Assembly (NCBI GenBank): GCA_001464815.1 | Contig: LNDW01000017.1 | Coordinates: 62,001 to 126,000, forward strand | DNA: 64,000 bases | Direction of reading: 5' to 3' | Origin: Betaproteobacteria bacterium Ga0077527 | GTDB lineage: Bacteria; Pseudomonadota; Gammaproteobacteria; Burkholderiales; SG8-41 | Part shown: positions 37,948-46,333 of the stretch, in pieces | Numbering within the stretch: the first letter of the stretch is position 1 | Layout of the letters: every line of letters starts with the position of its first letter | Program-made: the position numbers and the translations under genes | The notes under the pieces: generated by a model | Told to the model about the DNA's origin: nothing | The model's input: only the letters and a program-made list of their open reading frames with translations | The model's database searches: none

Positions 37948-40038
37948 TCAGCCCTCCGGCTTCAGCGCCACCAGCGCATCCACGGCGACCACGCCGTCGG
38001 CCTGCACCAGCAGCGGATTGATTTCGGCCTCGGCCACCGCCTCCGCCGCGGCGAGTTGCGACAGCGCCTGCACCACGCGTGCCAGCGCCTCAAGGTCGCC
38101 CTTCGGCTGCTTGCGGTAACCGCGCAGCACCGCAAACGCCTTGACCTCATCGATCATTTCGCGCGCGACCTCCAGCGTCACCGGCGCGAGGCGCACCGCA
38201 TGGCCGCCGCCGAGTTCGGCGAGGATGCCACCGACGCCCACCATCACCAGCGGTCCGGCATCGCGGTCGCGACGGAAGCCGACAATGACTTCGGCAATGC
38301 CGCGCGCCATGCGCTGCACCAGCACGCCGTCGAGTTTCGCCTGCGGCATCGCCTTGCGGATGCGCGCGAGCATGCCGTCCACCTCGGTTTTGAGCTGCGC
38401 CGCATCGGCAATGTTGAGCACCACACCGCCGGCCTCGGTCTTGTGCGGAATGTCGGCGGAGAGGATTTTCGCGACCGCCGGAAAACCGGTGCTGACCGCC
38501 TCGCTGCCATCCTTCACCACCTGCGCGGGGGCAAACGGAATGCCCAGCAGGCCCAGGAAACGCGAAGCCTCATGTTCATTGAAAGGCCGGCCGGCCTGCG
38601 CCTTGAGGCCCGCCGCCAGTTTTTCGCGCAGCGCCGCATCCGGCGCGGGATGCACCGACGGCGCGCGCCACTCGCAGTAGGCGCGCACCGCATCGGCACA
38701 GGCCTCGGGCGTGCGGAAGGCCGCAGCACCGCCGCGCTGCAGGATGTGCAGCGCCTCGTTCGCCGCCGGCCCGAGGAAGCTCGCCAGCGGCTTGGCCACA
38801 CGGCCGGCATTGAGAATGCGCTCGCGCACCGAATCCGGTTTCAGGGTCGCGGTCGAGCCCTGCACCGCGACGATGGCATCACAATGGTTCGAGCGCTCCA
38901 GCGCATGGATGATGGTCGGATAGACATCGCCCTCGGCGCGACCCATCGGCAGGTCGGTCAGCGGAGCATCGTTGATATGGATGTTCTTGCCCGCGAGCTC
39001 GTCAATCACCGTCTGCGGCGGCGGCACCACCGTGATGCCGGCAAGGCCGAGCTGGTCCACCACCATCGCGGCAGCGCCGCCGGTGCCCGTGAAAATCGCC
39101 ACGCGCTTGCCCCTGGGCGGCTTGAAGCCCATCACCAGCTGCGGTGTCTCGAACAGGGCTTCATACGTCTTCACGCGGATGATGCCGTGGTCGCGGAAAA
39201 ACGCCTCCGCCACATCATCGGCGCCGGCAATCGCACCGGTGTGCGTGGTGGCGATCTCGCGCCCCACCGCCGAGCGGCCGAGCTTGAACGCGATCACCGG
39301 CTTGCCGAGCTCAAAGGCGCGGCGCGCGGCAGCCCCCAGCCGCGGCGCGTCGCGGAACGCCTCGAGAAACAGCAGGATGCATTTCGTGTCGGGGTCATCG
39401 ACCATGCAATCGACGATCTCGCCGACACCGACATCGCATTCGTTGCCGACCGACACCATTTTCGAGAAGCCGAGGCCGCGTTCCTGCGCCCGCGACACCG
39501 TGCCGCCCATCATCGAGCCGCTCTGCGACACCAGGCTCAGGTGCCCCGGCACCAGCGTCTCGCTCTCCAGCACGGCATTGGCCGAGAGCACGGTGTGGCC
39601 GGTGACGTTGGCGATGCCCAGGCAGTTGGGTCCGATCAGGCGCACGCCGGCGGCACGCGCGGTCTCGACCATGCGCCGCTGCATGCGCATGCCCTCCTCG
39701 CCCGTCTCGGCAAAGCCCGCGGAAAAAATCGTCGCCGCCTTCACGCCTGCAGCGGCGCAGTCCTCGATCACGCCGGGCACGGCCTTGGCCGGCACCATGA
39801 TGAAGGCGTGGTCGATTTTCTGCGGCACCGAACGGATGTCCGGGTACGCCTTGTCGCCGTTGATTTCGTCGCGCCCCGGATTGATCGGGATGATGGTGCC
39901 GTCAAAGCCGTGCTTGCGCAGCACGCGCTGCGGCCGCGAAGCGAGCTTCTTCGTGTCGGCAGACGCGCCCACCAGCGCCACCGTTTTCGGAGAGAACAGG
40001 GCCCGGCCCAGGGCCAGGCGGTCTTCGGCGTTGCTCAT
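37948..40038 (-). CDS. Acetate--CoA ligase (NDP-forming) family acyl-CoA synthetase
   Basis: CoA-binding and ATP-grasp regions: VALVGASADTKK, GPNCLGIAN, SQSGSMMG, FPAVAKILSADIPHKTEAGGV, AEINPLLV. Confidence 0.92.
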   Translation of the reverse strand: MSNAEDRLALGRALFSPKTVALVGASADTKKLASRPQRVLRKHGFDGTIIPINPGRDEINGDKAYPDIRSVPQKIDHAFIMVPAKAVPGVIEDCAAAGVKAATIFSAGFAETGEEGMRMQRRMVETARAAGVRLIGPNCLGIANVTGHTVLSANAVLESETLVPGHLSLVSQSGSMMGGTVSRAQERGLGFSKMVSVGNECDVGVGEIVDCMVDDPDTKCILLFLEAFRDAPRLGAAARRAFELGKPVIAFKLGRSAVGREIATTHTGAIAGADDVAEAFFRDHGIIRVKTYEALFETPQLVMGFKPPRGKRVAIFTGTGGAAAMVVDQLGLAGITVVPPPQTVIDELAGKNIHINDAPLTDLPMGRAEGDVYPTIIHALERSNHCDAIVAVQGSTATLKPDSVRERILNAGRVAKPLASFLGPAANEALHILQRGGAAAFRTPEACADAVRAYCEWRAPSVHPAPDAALREKLAAGLKAQAGRPFNEHEASRFLGLLGIPFAPAQVVKDGSEAVSTGFPAVAKILSADIPHKTEAGGVVLNIADAAQLKTEVDGMLARIRKAMPQAKLDGVLVQRMARGIAEVIVGFRRDRDAGPLVMVGVGGILAELGGGHAVRLAPVTLEVAREMIDEVKAFAVLRGYRKQPKGDLEALARVVQALSQLAAAEAVAEAEINPLLVQADGVVAVDALVALKPEG

Positions 40039-40066
40039 CGTGTTGCAGTCCTCATGCCATGTCCGG

Positions 40067-41059
40067 TCATTCGATCTTGATGTCCGCAGCCTTGATCACC
40101 TTGCTCCACTTCGCCTGCTCGCTGCGGATGAAGGCGGTGAACTCCTCGGGTGTGTTGCCGATGGCCACAGGGCCGTCGTTGATCAGGCGCTCAAGCACCT
40201 TGGGATCCTTGAGGATTTTCACCAGCTCGACATGCAGGCGGTCAATGATCGGCCGCGGCGTGCCGGTGGGCACCAGGATGCCGTTCCAGGAGCTGGCGTC
40301 GTATTGGGGAAAGCCGCTCTCGGCAAAGGTCGGCACCTCGGGCAGCGCAATCGAGCGCTTGGGGCCGGTGACCGCAAGCGCGCGCACGCGTCCGTTGCGC
40401 ACGATCGGCACCGCGGCGAGCATGGTGCCGAACATGGACTGCACCTGGCCGGAGCTCAGGTCCTGCAGCGCCGGGGGCGCGCCCTTGTACGGCACATGCA
40501 CCAGCTTCAGCTGCAGCTGGAAATTGAACAGCTCGCCCGCAAGATGACCCGAGCCGGCGGGGCCCGATGTCGCGTAATTGATCTCGCCCGGGCGCTTGCG
40601 CGCCAGCGCAACATACTCCTTCACGGTTTTCACCGGCAGCGTCGGATGCGTCATCAGCATCAGCGGCTGCAGCGTGGTCTGCGTCACCGTCTGGAAATCC
40701 TTGAGCGGATCAAAGCCGAGGTTCTTGTGCAGGAACGGGCCGGTGGCCAGCGTGGTGATGCCGCCGAGGAACAGTGTGTAACCGTCGGGCGGCGACTTCG
40801 CCGCAACCTGGCCGCCGATGGCGCCGCCGCCACCGGCGCGGTTGTCCACCAGCACGTTCTGGCCCATGGATTCAGTGAGCCGCTGCGCGAGCAGCCGCCC
40901 GAGAATGTCAGTCGGCCCGCCCGGCGGAAACGGCATCACCATGCGGATCGGGCGGCTGGGATAGGCACCGGCCTGCTGGGCCAGCGCAGCAAACGGAACA
41001 GCAGAAACCAGAAACAGTGCGGCAACGCCTGCGGCGCGCCGAGTCCATCGGGCTTGCAT
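40067..41059 (-). CDS. Bug family substrate-binding protein
   Basis: YPSRPIRMVMPFPPGGPTDILGRLLAQRLTESMGQNVLVDNRAGGGGAIGGQVAAKSPPDGYTLF. Confidence 0.95.
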   Translation of the reverse strand: MQARWTRRAAGVAALFLVSAVPFAALAQQAGAYPSRPIRMVMPFPPGGPTDILGRLLAQRLTESMGQNVLVDNRAGGGGAIGGQVAAKSPPDGYTLFLGGITTLATGPFLHKNLGFDPLKDFQTVTQTTLQPLMLMTHPTLPVKTVKEYVALARKRPGEINYATSGPAGSGHLAGELFNFQLQLKLVHVPYKGAPPALQDLSSGQVQSMFGTMLAAVPIVRNGRVRALAVTGPKRSIALPEVPTFAESGFPQYDASSWNGILVPTGTPRPIIDRLHVELVKILKDPKVLERLINDGPVAIGNTPEEFTAFIRSEQAKWSKVIKAADIKIE

Positions 41060-41091
41060 CGTCTTCCTCCTTGCCCTGCGCTCTGCGGCGC

Positions 41092-42249
41092 TCAGGCGGT
41101 TGCGGGTTTTGGCGGCCTTTGCGAAAACCGCCGTTCAAAAATGATCTCGGCCAGCCGGTTCTTCATCATCTCGATCGAGCCGCCGGCGAGCATCCAGCCG
41201 CGGGAGCGGCGCAGGCAGTATTCCACCAGCGTTTCCTGGGTGTAACCCAGCCCGCCCATCACCTGCATGGATTCGTTGGCGACTTCGTAGCCGGTCTGGT
41301 TGCACATCAGCTTGGCCACCGTGGTCTCGTCCGGCGCCGGGAAGCCGCGGTCGGCATTGACCGCCGCGCGGTAGAGCAACAGCTGTGCCGCCTCGAGCTT
41401 CATTTTCATGTCGGCGAACTTCCACTGCAGCCCCTGGAATTCGCACAGCGGGCGGCCGAACTGCTTGCGGTTCATCGCGTAGTCGCGCGCCAGCGTGTAG
41501 CAGTAGCGGCCATAGGCCAGCGAGCGTGCGGCATTGCCGATGCGCTCGGCATTGAAACCGGCGATCTGCTTCTTGAAGCCGCCGGGGCCGAGCAGCACAT
41601 CCTCTGGCGGCACATAGACGTTGTCGAAATACAGCGTGGCCCAGTCATTGCCGGACATGAACTTCGACGGCTTGCCGGTGCTGAAGCCCGGCGCGGTCCG
41701 GCGCAGCATCACCGAACCGATGCCGCCCACACCCGGGCCGTAGCGCACATAGACCAGGTACTGGTCGGCATGCGGATTCGGAAACACCTTGCGGCCGTTG
41801 ATGCGGTAGCCCGCGCCGTCGGGCGTGGCGCTGGTGACGAGGTCGGTGGTCGCCGAGCCGGCCTCGGGTTCGGTCATCGCCACCGCAATCACCTCCTCGC
41901 CCTTCAGGATCGGCGCGAGGTAGCGTTTTTTCTGGTCGGCATTGGCAAAGTGCGCAAGCACGCGGATCGCGCCGAAATTGCCTTCCTGGATCACGTCGGC
42001 GCTGCGCGGGCAGACCGTGGCGATGGTTTCAATCGCGATCACCGCATCCATCAGCGTGCCGCCACCGCCGCCATCAGCCTCGGGAATGGTGATGCCGAGC
42101 AATCCGGCGTCGGCCATTTTCTTTGCCACTTCATGCGGGAACTGCGCGCTGTGCGCGCGTTCCAGCGCGCCTTCGCCCAGTTCGCGCCGGGCAAAAGCCA
42201 GCACGCTGTCGCGGAACATCTGCTGCTGCTCGGTGAAACGGAAATCCAT
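41092..42249 (-). CDS. Acyl-CoA dehydrogenase
   Basis: FRFTEQQQMFRDSVLAFARREL, AMTEPEAGSATTDL, ESMQVMGGLGYTQETLVEYCLRRSRGWMLAGGSIEMMKNRLAE. Confidence 0.93.
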   Translation of the reverse strand: MDFRFTEQQQMFRDSVLAFARRELGEGALERAHSAQFPHEVAKKMADAGLLGITIPEADGGGGGTLMDAVIAIETIATVCPRSADVIQEGNFGAIRVLAHFANADQKKRYLAPILKGEEVIAVAMTEPEAGSATTDLVTSATPDGAGYRINGRKVFPNPHADQYLVYVRYGPGVGGIGSVMLRRTAPGFSTGKPSKFMSGNDWATLYFDNVYVPPEDVLLGPGGFKKQIAGFNAERIGNAARSLAYGRYCYTLARDYAMNRKQFGRPLCEFQGLQWKFADMKMKLEAAQLLLYRAAVNADRGFPAPDETTVAKLMCNQTGYEVANESMQVMGGLGYTQETLVEYCLRRSRGWMLAGGSIEMMKNRLAEIIFERRFSQRPPKPATA

Positions 42250-42334
42250 GGACTCCTCCTGCGCGGGCCGTTGCCTGCATCCAGCAGCAAGCTTGCACGG
42301 CGCCAGACTATCGTCTACGGTAAATGCCTTATTG

Positions 42335-42366
42335 TTCGCTTAACGAATAACTATTCGTTTACCGAA
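42335..42366. promoter_or_regulatory. Operator palindrome between acyl-CoA dehydrogenase and iclR-family gene
   Basis: TTCGCTTAACGAATA-AC-TATTCGTTTACCGAA; 13/15 arm positions complementary. Confidence 0.75.
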
Positions 42367-42371
42367 ACATC

Positions 42372-43229
42372 ATGGCCAGCGCCCTCCACGAAGTCAACGC
42401 AAAGTCCACAAAGAAGACCGCCAGCGCGACGGCCACGGCCGCAGCACATGCACCGCGGCGCTCCGACGCCTATGTCGAATCTTTCGCCAAGGGCCTCTCG
42501 GTCATCCGCAGCTTCGGGCCGCAGCACCGGCGCATGACACTGAGCGAAGTCGCGGTGCGCAGCGGCCTCACCCGCGCCGCGGCACGGCGCATCCTGCTGA
42601 CACTGCTGGAACTGGGTTATGTCGCACAGCAGGGCCGCGACTTCGAACTCACGCCGCGCGTGCTCGACCTCGGCTATTCCTACCTGTCATCGATGCCGCT
42701 CGCCAACCTGGCGCAGCCGATCATGGTCGAGCTTGGTAATCGTTTCAACCACTCGGTGTCGGTGGCCGCGCTCGACGGCAGCGAGGTCGTCTATCTGCTG
42801 CGTGTGCCCAAGCGCAACCTGCTCAACACCCCCGGCATCTCGCTCGCCGGCCTGCGCCTGCCCGCCTTTGTATCGTCGATGGGCCGCGTACTGCTCGCCG
42901 CACTGCCTGAAGACGAAATGAAACGCGTACTCGATGCCAGCGACCTGCGCGCACTGACGCCGAAGACGATCTGGCAACGCACCGCACTGGAAGAGGAAAT
43001 CCGCAAATGCGAACGCCAGGGCTACTCGCTGATCGTGGATGAAATGGAAGAAGGCCTGTCGGCGGTGGCGGCGCCGATCATCGACGCCGGCGGCCGCACC
43101 ATCGCGGCGATGAATATCGCCGTCAATACCGGCGCAGTGAAACGGCAGGAACTGATCAGCACCATCCTACCCGAGCTCAGGCAGGCAGTGGCGCGACTCA
43201 ACGGCATTCTTTCGCACAACACAGGATGA
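42372..43229 (+). CDS. IclR family transcriptional regulator (PcaR/PobR-like)
   Basis: SFAKGLSVIRSFGPQHRRMTLSEVAVRSGLTRAAARRILLTLLELGYV; VDEMEEGLSAVAAPI. Confidence 0.93.
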   Translation: MASALHEVNAKSTKKTASATATAAAHAPRRSDAYVESFAKGLSVIRSFGPQHRRMTLSEVAVRSGLTRAAARRILLTLLELGYVAQQGRDFELTPRVLDLGYSYLSSMPLANLAQPIMVELGNRFNHSVSVAALDGSEVVYLLRVPKRNLLNTPGISLAGLRLPAFVSSMGRVLLAALPEDEMKRVLDASDLRALTPKTIWQRTALEEEIRKCERQGYSLIVDEMEEGLSAVAAPIIDAGGRTIAAMNIAVNTGAVKRQELISTILPELRQAVARLNGILSHNTG

Positions 43230-43235
43230 GAATCA

Positions 43236-43266
43236 ATAAGTCATTGTTTTATTAAATAATTTTAGG
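43236..43266 (+). repeat. AT-rich ~31-bp dispersed motif
   Basis: ATAAGTCATTGTTTTATTAAATAATTTTAGG. Confidence 0.6.
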
Positions 43267-43326
43267 CTGCGCACATCCTGCACTAATCAACGCAGCCGGG
43301 CTAGAGCCCTCATGGAGGAGTAAGCG

Positions 43327-44310
43327 ATGCGCTTGAACTGTTTGCGGTGCGGCATTCTGCTGGCATCGATCCTGGCAACCGGCCTGTTGCCGCAACACGC
43401 ACAGGCCAAAGGCGAGTATCCAATCCGGCCGATCCGGATGATCGTTCCTGTTTCCGCCGGTGGCGGTCTCGACGTCACCTCACGCGCGATCGCCCAGAAG
43501 CTGACCCAGGCCTGGGGGCAACAAGTCATCGTGGACAACCGGAGCGGGGCCTCGGGCATCATCGCTTTTGACACGGCGATCAAGGCCGCCCCCGACGGCT
43601 ATACCCTGCTGATGATCTCGGCGGACCATGTCATCAACTCGGTGCCCTCGGCCAAGCGGCCCTATGACATTACCCGCGATGTCACCGCCGTCAGCCAGGC
43701 CACCGCGCTGTCCTACCTCGTCTACGCGCACCCCTCGGTGCCGTTCACGACCTTCAGGGACCTCGTCGCCCATGCCCGCGCCAACCCGGGAAAGCTCAAC
43801 TACGGCACCCCGGGAGTCGGCAGCCTCCAGCATCTCGGCTGGGAAGTCCTTGGCCAGATGGCGGGCGCGAGGTTCAACCATGTGCCCTTCAAGGGCGGCG
43901 CGCCAGCCATCGTCGCCACTATTGCCGGCGATGTGCAGATTGGCTTCATCACCCTGACCAGCGCACGCCCGCACCTGCAGTCGGGGCGGGCGCGCGCGCT
44001 GGCCGTGACCTCGGGTGAGCGCATGCGCGCGATGCCTGACCTGCCCACGGTATCGGAGGCCGGCCTGCCCGGCTACGAACTCAACCAGTATTACGGCGCC
44101 GTCATCACTGCCAAGGCGCCGCAGCCCATCGTGCGCAAACTGGCCGAGGGCATTGCGGCCGCCGCGCGTGCGCCGGACGTGACTCAACGCTTCGAGGCCG
44201 ACGGCTGGCGCCTGGTTGGCTCCACACCCGAAGAGTTCCGCACGGTGATCCGCAACGACCTGGACAAATGGATCAAGGTCGTCAAGGACATCGGTCTCTC
44301 CATCCACTAG
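43327..44310 (+). CDS. Bug family substrate-binding protein
   Basis: YPIRPIRMIVPVSAGGGLDVTSRAIAQKLTQAWGQQVIVDNRSGASGIIAFDTAIKAAPDGYTLL. Confidence 0.95.
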   Translation: MRLNCLRCGILLASILATGLLPQHAQAKGEYPIRPIRMIVPVSAGGGLDVTSRAIAQKLTQAWGQQVIVDNRSGASGIIAFDTAIKAAPDGYTLLMISADHVINSVPSAKRPYDITRDVTAVSQATALSYLVYAHPSVPFTTFRDLVAHARANPGKLNYGTPGVGSLQHLGWEVLGQMAGARFNHVPFKGGAPAIVATIAGDVQIGFITLTSARPHLQSGRARALAVTSGERMRAMPDLPTVSEAGLPGYELNQYYGAVITAKAPQPIVRKLAEGIAAAARAPDVTQRFEADGWRLVGSTPEEFRTVIRNDLDKWIKVVKDIGLSIH

Positions 44311-44351
44311 CAACCAGCGCCCCGGCGCAATCATCACCCCAAGGAAAAACC

Positions 44352-45122
44352 ATGGCCAGAACCCTCGACTATTTCAAAGGCAAGACCATCGCAATCACCG
44401 GCGCCGGCAGCGGCATCGGCCGCGCAACCGCGGTGATCTTCGCCCGCGAAGGCGCGCGCATCGTCTGCGGCGACATCAACGTGGCCGGTGGCGAGGAAAC
44501 CGTGCGCATGGTTTCCGCTGCTGGTGGAGAAGCCATCTTCGTGCCGACCGATGTCACCAAGCGGGAGGACGTGCGCCGCTTCATCAGCGCAGGACGTGAG
44601 CGCTTCGGCAAGATCGATTTCCTGCTCAACTCGGCCGGCGGCGCAATAAAGCGGTCGACCTTCCTCGAAATTGATGACGCACTCTGGGATCTGAGTTTCG
44701 ACCTCAACGTGAAAGGCACCTTCTACGGCATGCAGGAAGTGCTGCCGCACATGCTGGAAAACGGCGCCGGAACCATCGTCAACATCGCCAGCATGGCGGT
44801 CAAGCGCGGCGGCCCCGGCACCTCCGTGCACTACGCATCAGCGAAGGGCGCCGTTCACACCATGACCCTCGGCGTGGCCCGCGAATTCGCCGACCGCGGA
44901 ATCCGCTGCCTGTCGATTTCACCAGCCTCCGTCGATACCGCCTTTCAGACGGCCTCGGGCACACCGAAGGAGCAGGCTGCGCGTGCACTGAACAGCATTC
45001 CGATGAAACGCATCGCCGATGCGGACGAAATCGGTGAACTGGTGCTGTTCATGTGCTCGGATGCCTGCCAGTTCATGACAGCGGACACGGTGTACGTCAG
45101 CGGCGGCGGGGGTTTCCGCTGA
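44352..45122 (+). CDS. SDR family oxidoreductase
   Basis: KTIAITGAGSGIGRATAVIFAREGARIVCGDIN; YASAKGAVHTMT; start at MARTLDYF. Confidence 0.95.
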   Translation: MARTLDYFKGKTIAITGAGSGIGRATAVIFAREGARIVCGDINVAGGEETVRMVSAAGGEAIFVPTDVTKREDVRRFISAGRERFGKIDFLLNSAGGAIKRSTFLEIDDALWDLSFDLNVKGTFYGMQEVLPHMLENGAGTIVNIASMAVKRGGPGTSVHYASAKGAVHTMTLGVAREFADRGIRCLSISPASVDTAFQTASGTPKEQAARALNSIPMKRIADADEIGELVLFMCSDACQFMTADTVYVSGGGGFR

Positions 45123-45131
45123 TAATCAAAG

Positions 45132-45167
45132 GGGTCAAAGTAAGGTGTAAAAAATTACCCTGACCCA
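45132..45167. repeat. REP-like imperfect palindrome GGGGTCAAAGTAA...TTACCCTGACCC
   Basis: Complementary ends GGGTCAaaGTAA / TTACccTGACCC. Confidence 0.55.
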
Positions 45168-45290
45168 TCGATGCTCTTTTTTGCAGAGAAAATAGTGTTC
45201 TAAAGACACAAACACCATTTTCTGGGGCGCGGAAATCTTCAGATTCAACCACTTGCCATGGTCCGACCCGGAGTCGTTGGCGTTACATAC

Positions 45291-45317
45291 GGCGCAATGC
45301 CCGTTGGTTATTGCGCC
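45291..45317. repeat. REP-type hairpin GGCGCAAT...ATTGCGCC(CTAC)
   Basis: 8-bp perfect arms followed by CCTACTGCGCTTCG. Confidence 0.6.
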
Positions 45318-45341
45318 CTACTGCGCTTCGAAATCCAACCG

Positions 45342-45593
45342 TTAGTCTTGGCCTTTTTCAAATTCAATCAGTCGGATTGCAATCAACGAGCAGCTAAGGC
45401 TTTTTAGCGCGACATATAGCCCCAAGAGTGCTGGTAGCAATGCCCAATGCCAACCGAAGAAATACCAAACCATACCGGCAATGACTATGTATATCCAAAA
45501 AGCTTTAGCGTGTTGATGGGCATGAGAATAATAAAATGCTGCCGTCTCACCGTCCGCCTTGGCCTTTAGTGCGATGCCGTCGAACAAACGCAT
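45342..45593 (-). CDS. Small hypothetical membrane protein
   Basis: 83 aa with hydrophobic segment FWIYIVIAGMVWYFFGWHWALLPALLGLYVAL. Confidence 0.5.
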   Translation of the reverse strand: MRLFDGIALKAKADGETAAFYYSHAHQHAKAFWIYIVIAGMVWYFFGWHWALLPALLGLYVALKSLSCSLIAIRLIEFEKGQD

Positions 45594-45634
45594 GAGTTGC
45601 CCTTCTCAGAAAGAGAAAGTTACAAAATTCGATT

Positions 45635-45916
45635 TCACTTCGGCTGCGCTTTGGCCAGCCGGTCCGCCATGCGCGTCTGCCAGCCCGGCCCCGTTGCGCG
45701 CCAGCGCTCGATGACATTCTCGGGCAAGCGTATGGAAATGAGCTTTCTTGGATTGGCGGCGCGTGGACGCCCACCCTTGTTGACCTTGCCCCGGGCAAGC
45801 ATGTCCTCATTCAACTCAGGCAGTTCGTCATACTCCTGCCGCTGAATGACATGGGCGTCCACACGCTTGAGGTCAGAGCCCAAGGAGTGTCTCGATGCGC
45901 GCTTTTTCGCGGTCAT
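45635..45916 (-). CDS. brnA: BrnA family antitoxin
   Basis: RKLISIRLPENVIERWRATGPGWQTRMADRLAKA, adjacent to a BrnT-type toxin. Confidence 0.85.
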   Translation of the reverse strand: MTAKKRASRHSLGSDLKRVDAHVIQRQEYDELPELNEDMLARGKVNKGGRPRAANPRKLISIRLPENVIERWRATGPGWQTRMADRLAKAQPK

Positions 45917-46148
45917 TTGCTTTCCTCATGCTGAAAACGTGACGGTCCGCGCCACGCGGTGTATAGCCGACTACAACAATCCGTCCACGCAGCACACCGA
46001 AACAGATGATGCGGGTTTCGCCGTAACTCTTGCGTTGATCTTCGACTTCAAAAGTCGTCCCGCTGAACACCAGCTCGGCATCCTTGAAATCGAGACCACG
46101 GTCAGCCAGTGTGGCCGCGCGCTTCTTCGGATCGAAGGTGACTGCCAT
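45873..46148 (-). CDS. brnT: BrnT family ribonuclease toxin
   Basis: MAVTFDPKKRAATLADRGLDFKDAELVFSG...GETRIICFGVLRGRIVVVGYTPRGADRHVFSMRKANDREK. Confidence 0.9.
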   Translation of the reverse strand: MAVTFDPKKRAATLADRGLDFKDAELVFSGTTFEVEDQRKSYGETRIICFGVLRGRIVVVGYTPRGADRHVFSMRKANDREKARIETLLGL

Positions 46149-46244
46149 AGGTTATTGTAGATACGAAAACAGGCTCTCGCAACGAACCGGCTGACCATGC
46201 CAGTCACAGGTGTTCAATCAGATTGAAGCCCTATCGAATCAACG

Positions 46245-46275
46245 TAAGTGATTGATTTAATTTAATAATTTATGG
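46245..46275 (+). repeat. AT-rich ~31-bp dispersed motif (tandem pair, copy 1)
   Basis: TAAGTGATTGATTTAATTTAATAATTTATGG. Confidence 0.5.
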
Positions 46276-46301
46276 CCCATCGCATCGCACGAAGAACTCC
46301 G

Positions 46302-46333
46302 TAACCCATTGTTTTTATTGACTATTTTCAAAA
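46302..46333 (+). repeat. AT-rich ~31-bp dispersed motif (tandem pair, copy 2), overlapping radA stop
   Basis: TAACCCATTGTTTTTATTGACTATTTTCAAAA. Confidence 0.6.

Noticed and set aside
37048-40080. 1010-aa plus-strand ORF
   Set aside because: Antisense to two well-supported minus-strand genes (Bug protein and acyl-CoA ligase). Low-complexity His/Arg/Gly-rich composition is typical of antisense reading of high-GC coding DNA.
38972-41245. 757-aa plus-strand ORF
   Set aside because: Antisense artefact over the acyl-CoA ligase and second Bug gene; no recognisable motifs.
45245-45340. Possible integron attC-like site (CCAACCGTTAG near a hairpin, next to a toxin-antitoxin cassette)
   Set aside because: Core R'/R'' and L boxes could not be paired convincingly and there is no integrase in the window; better described as a REP-type hairpin.
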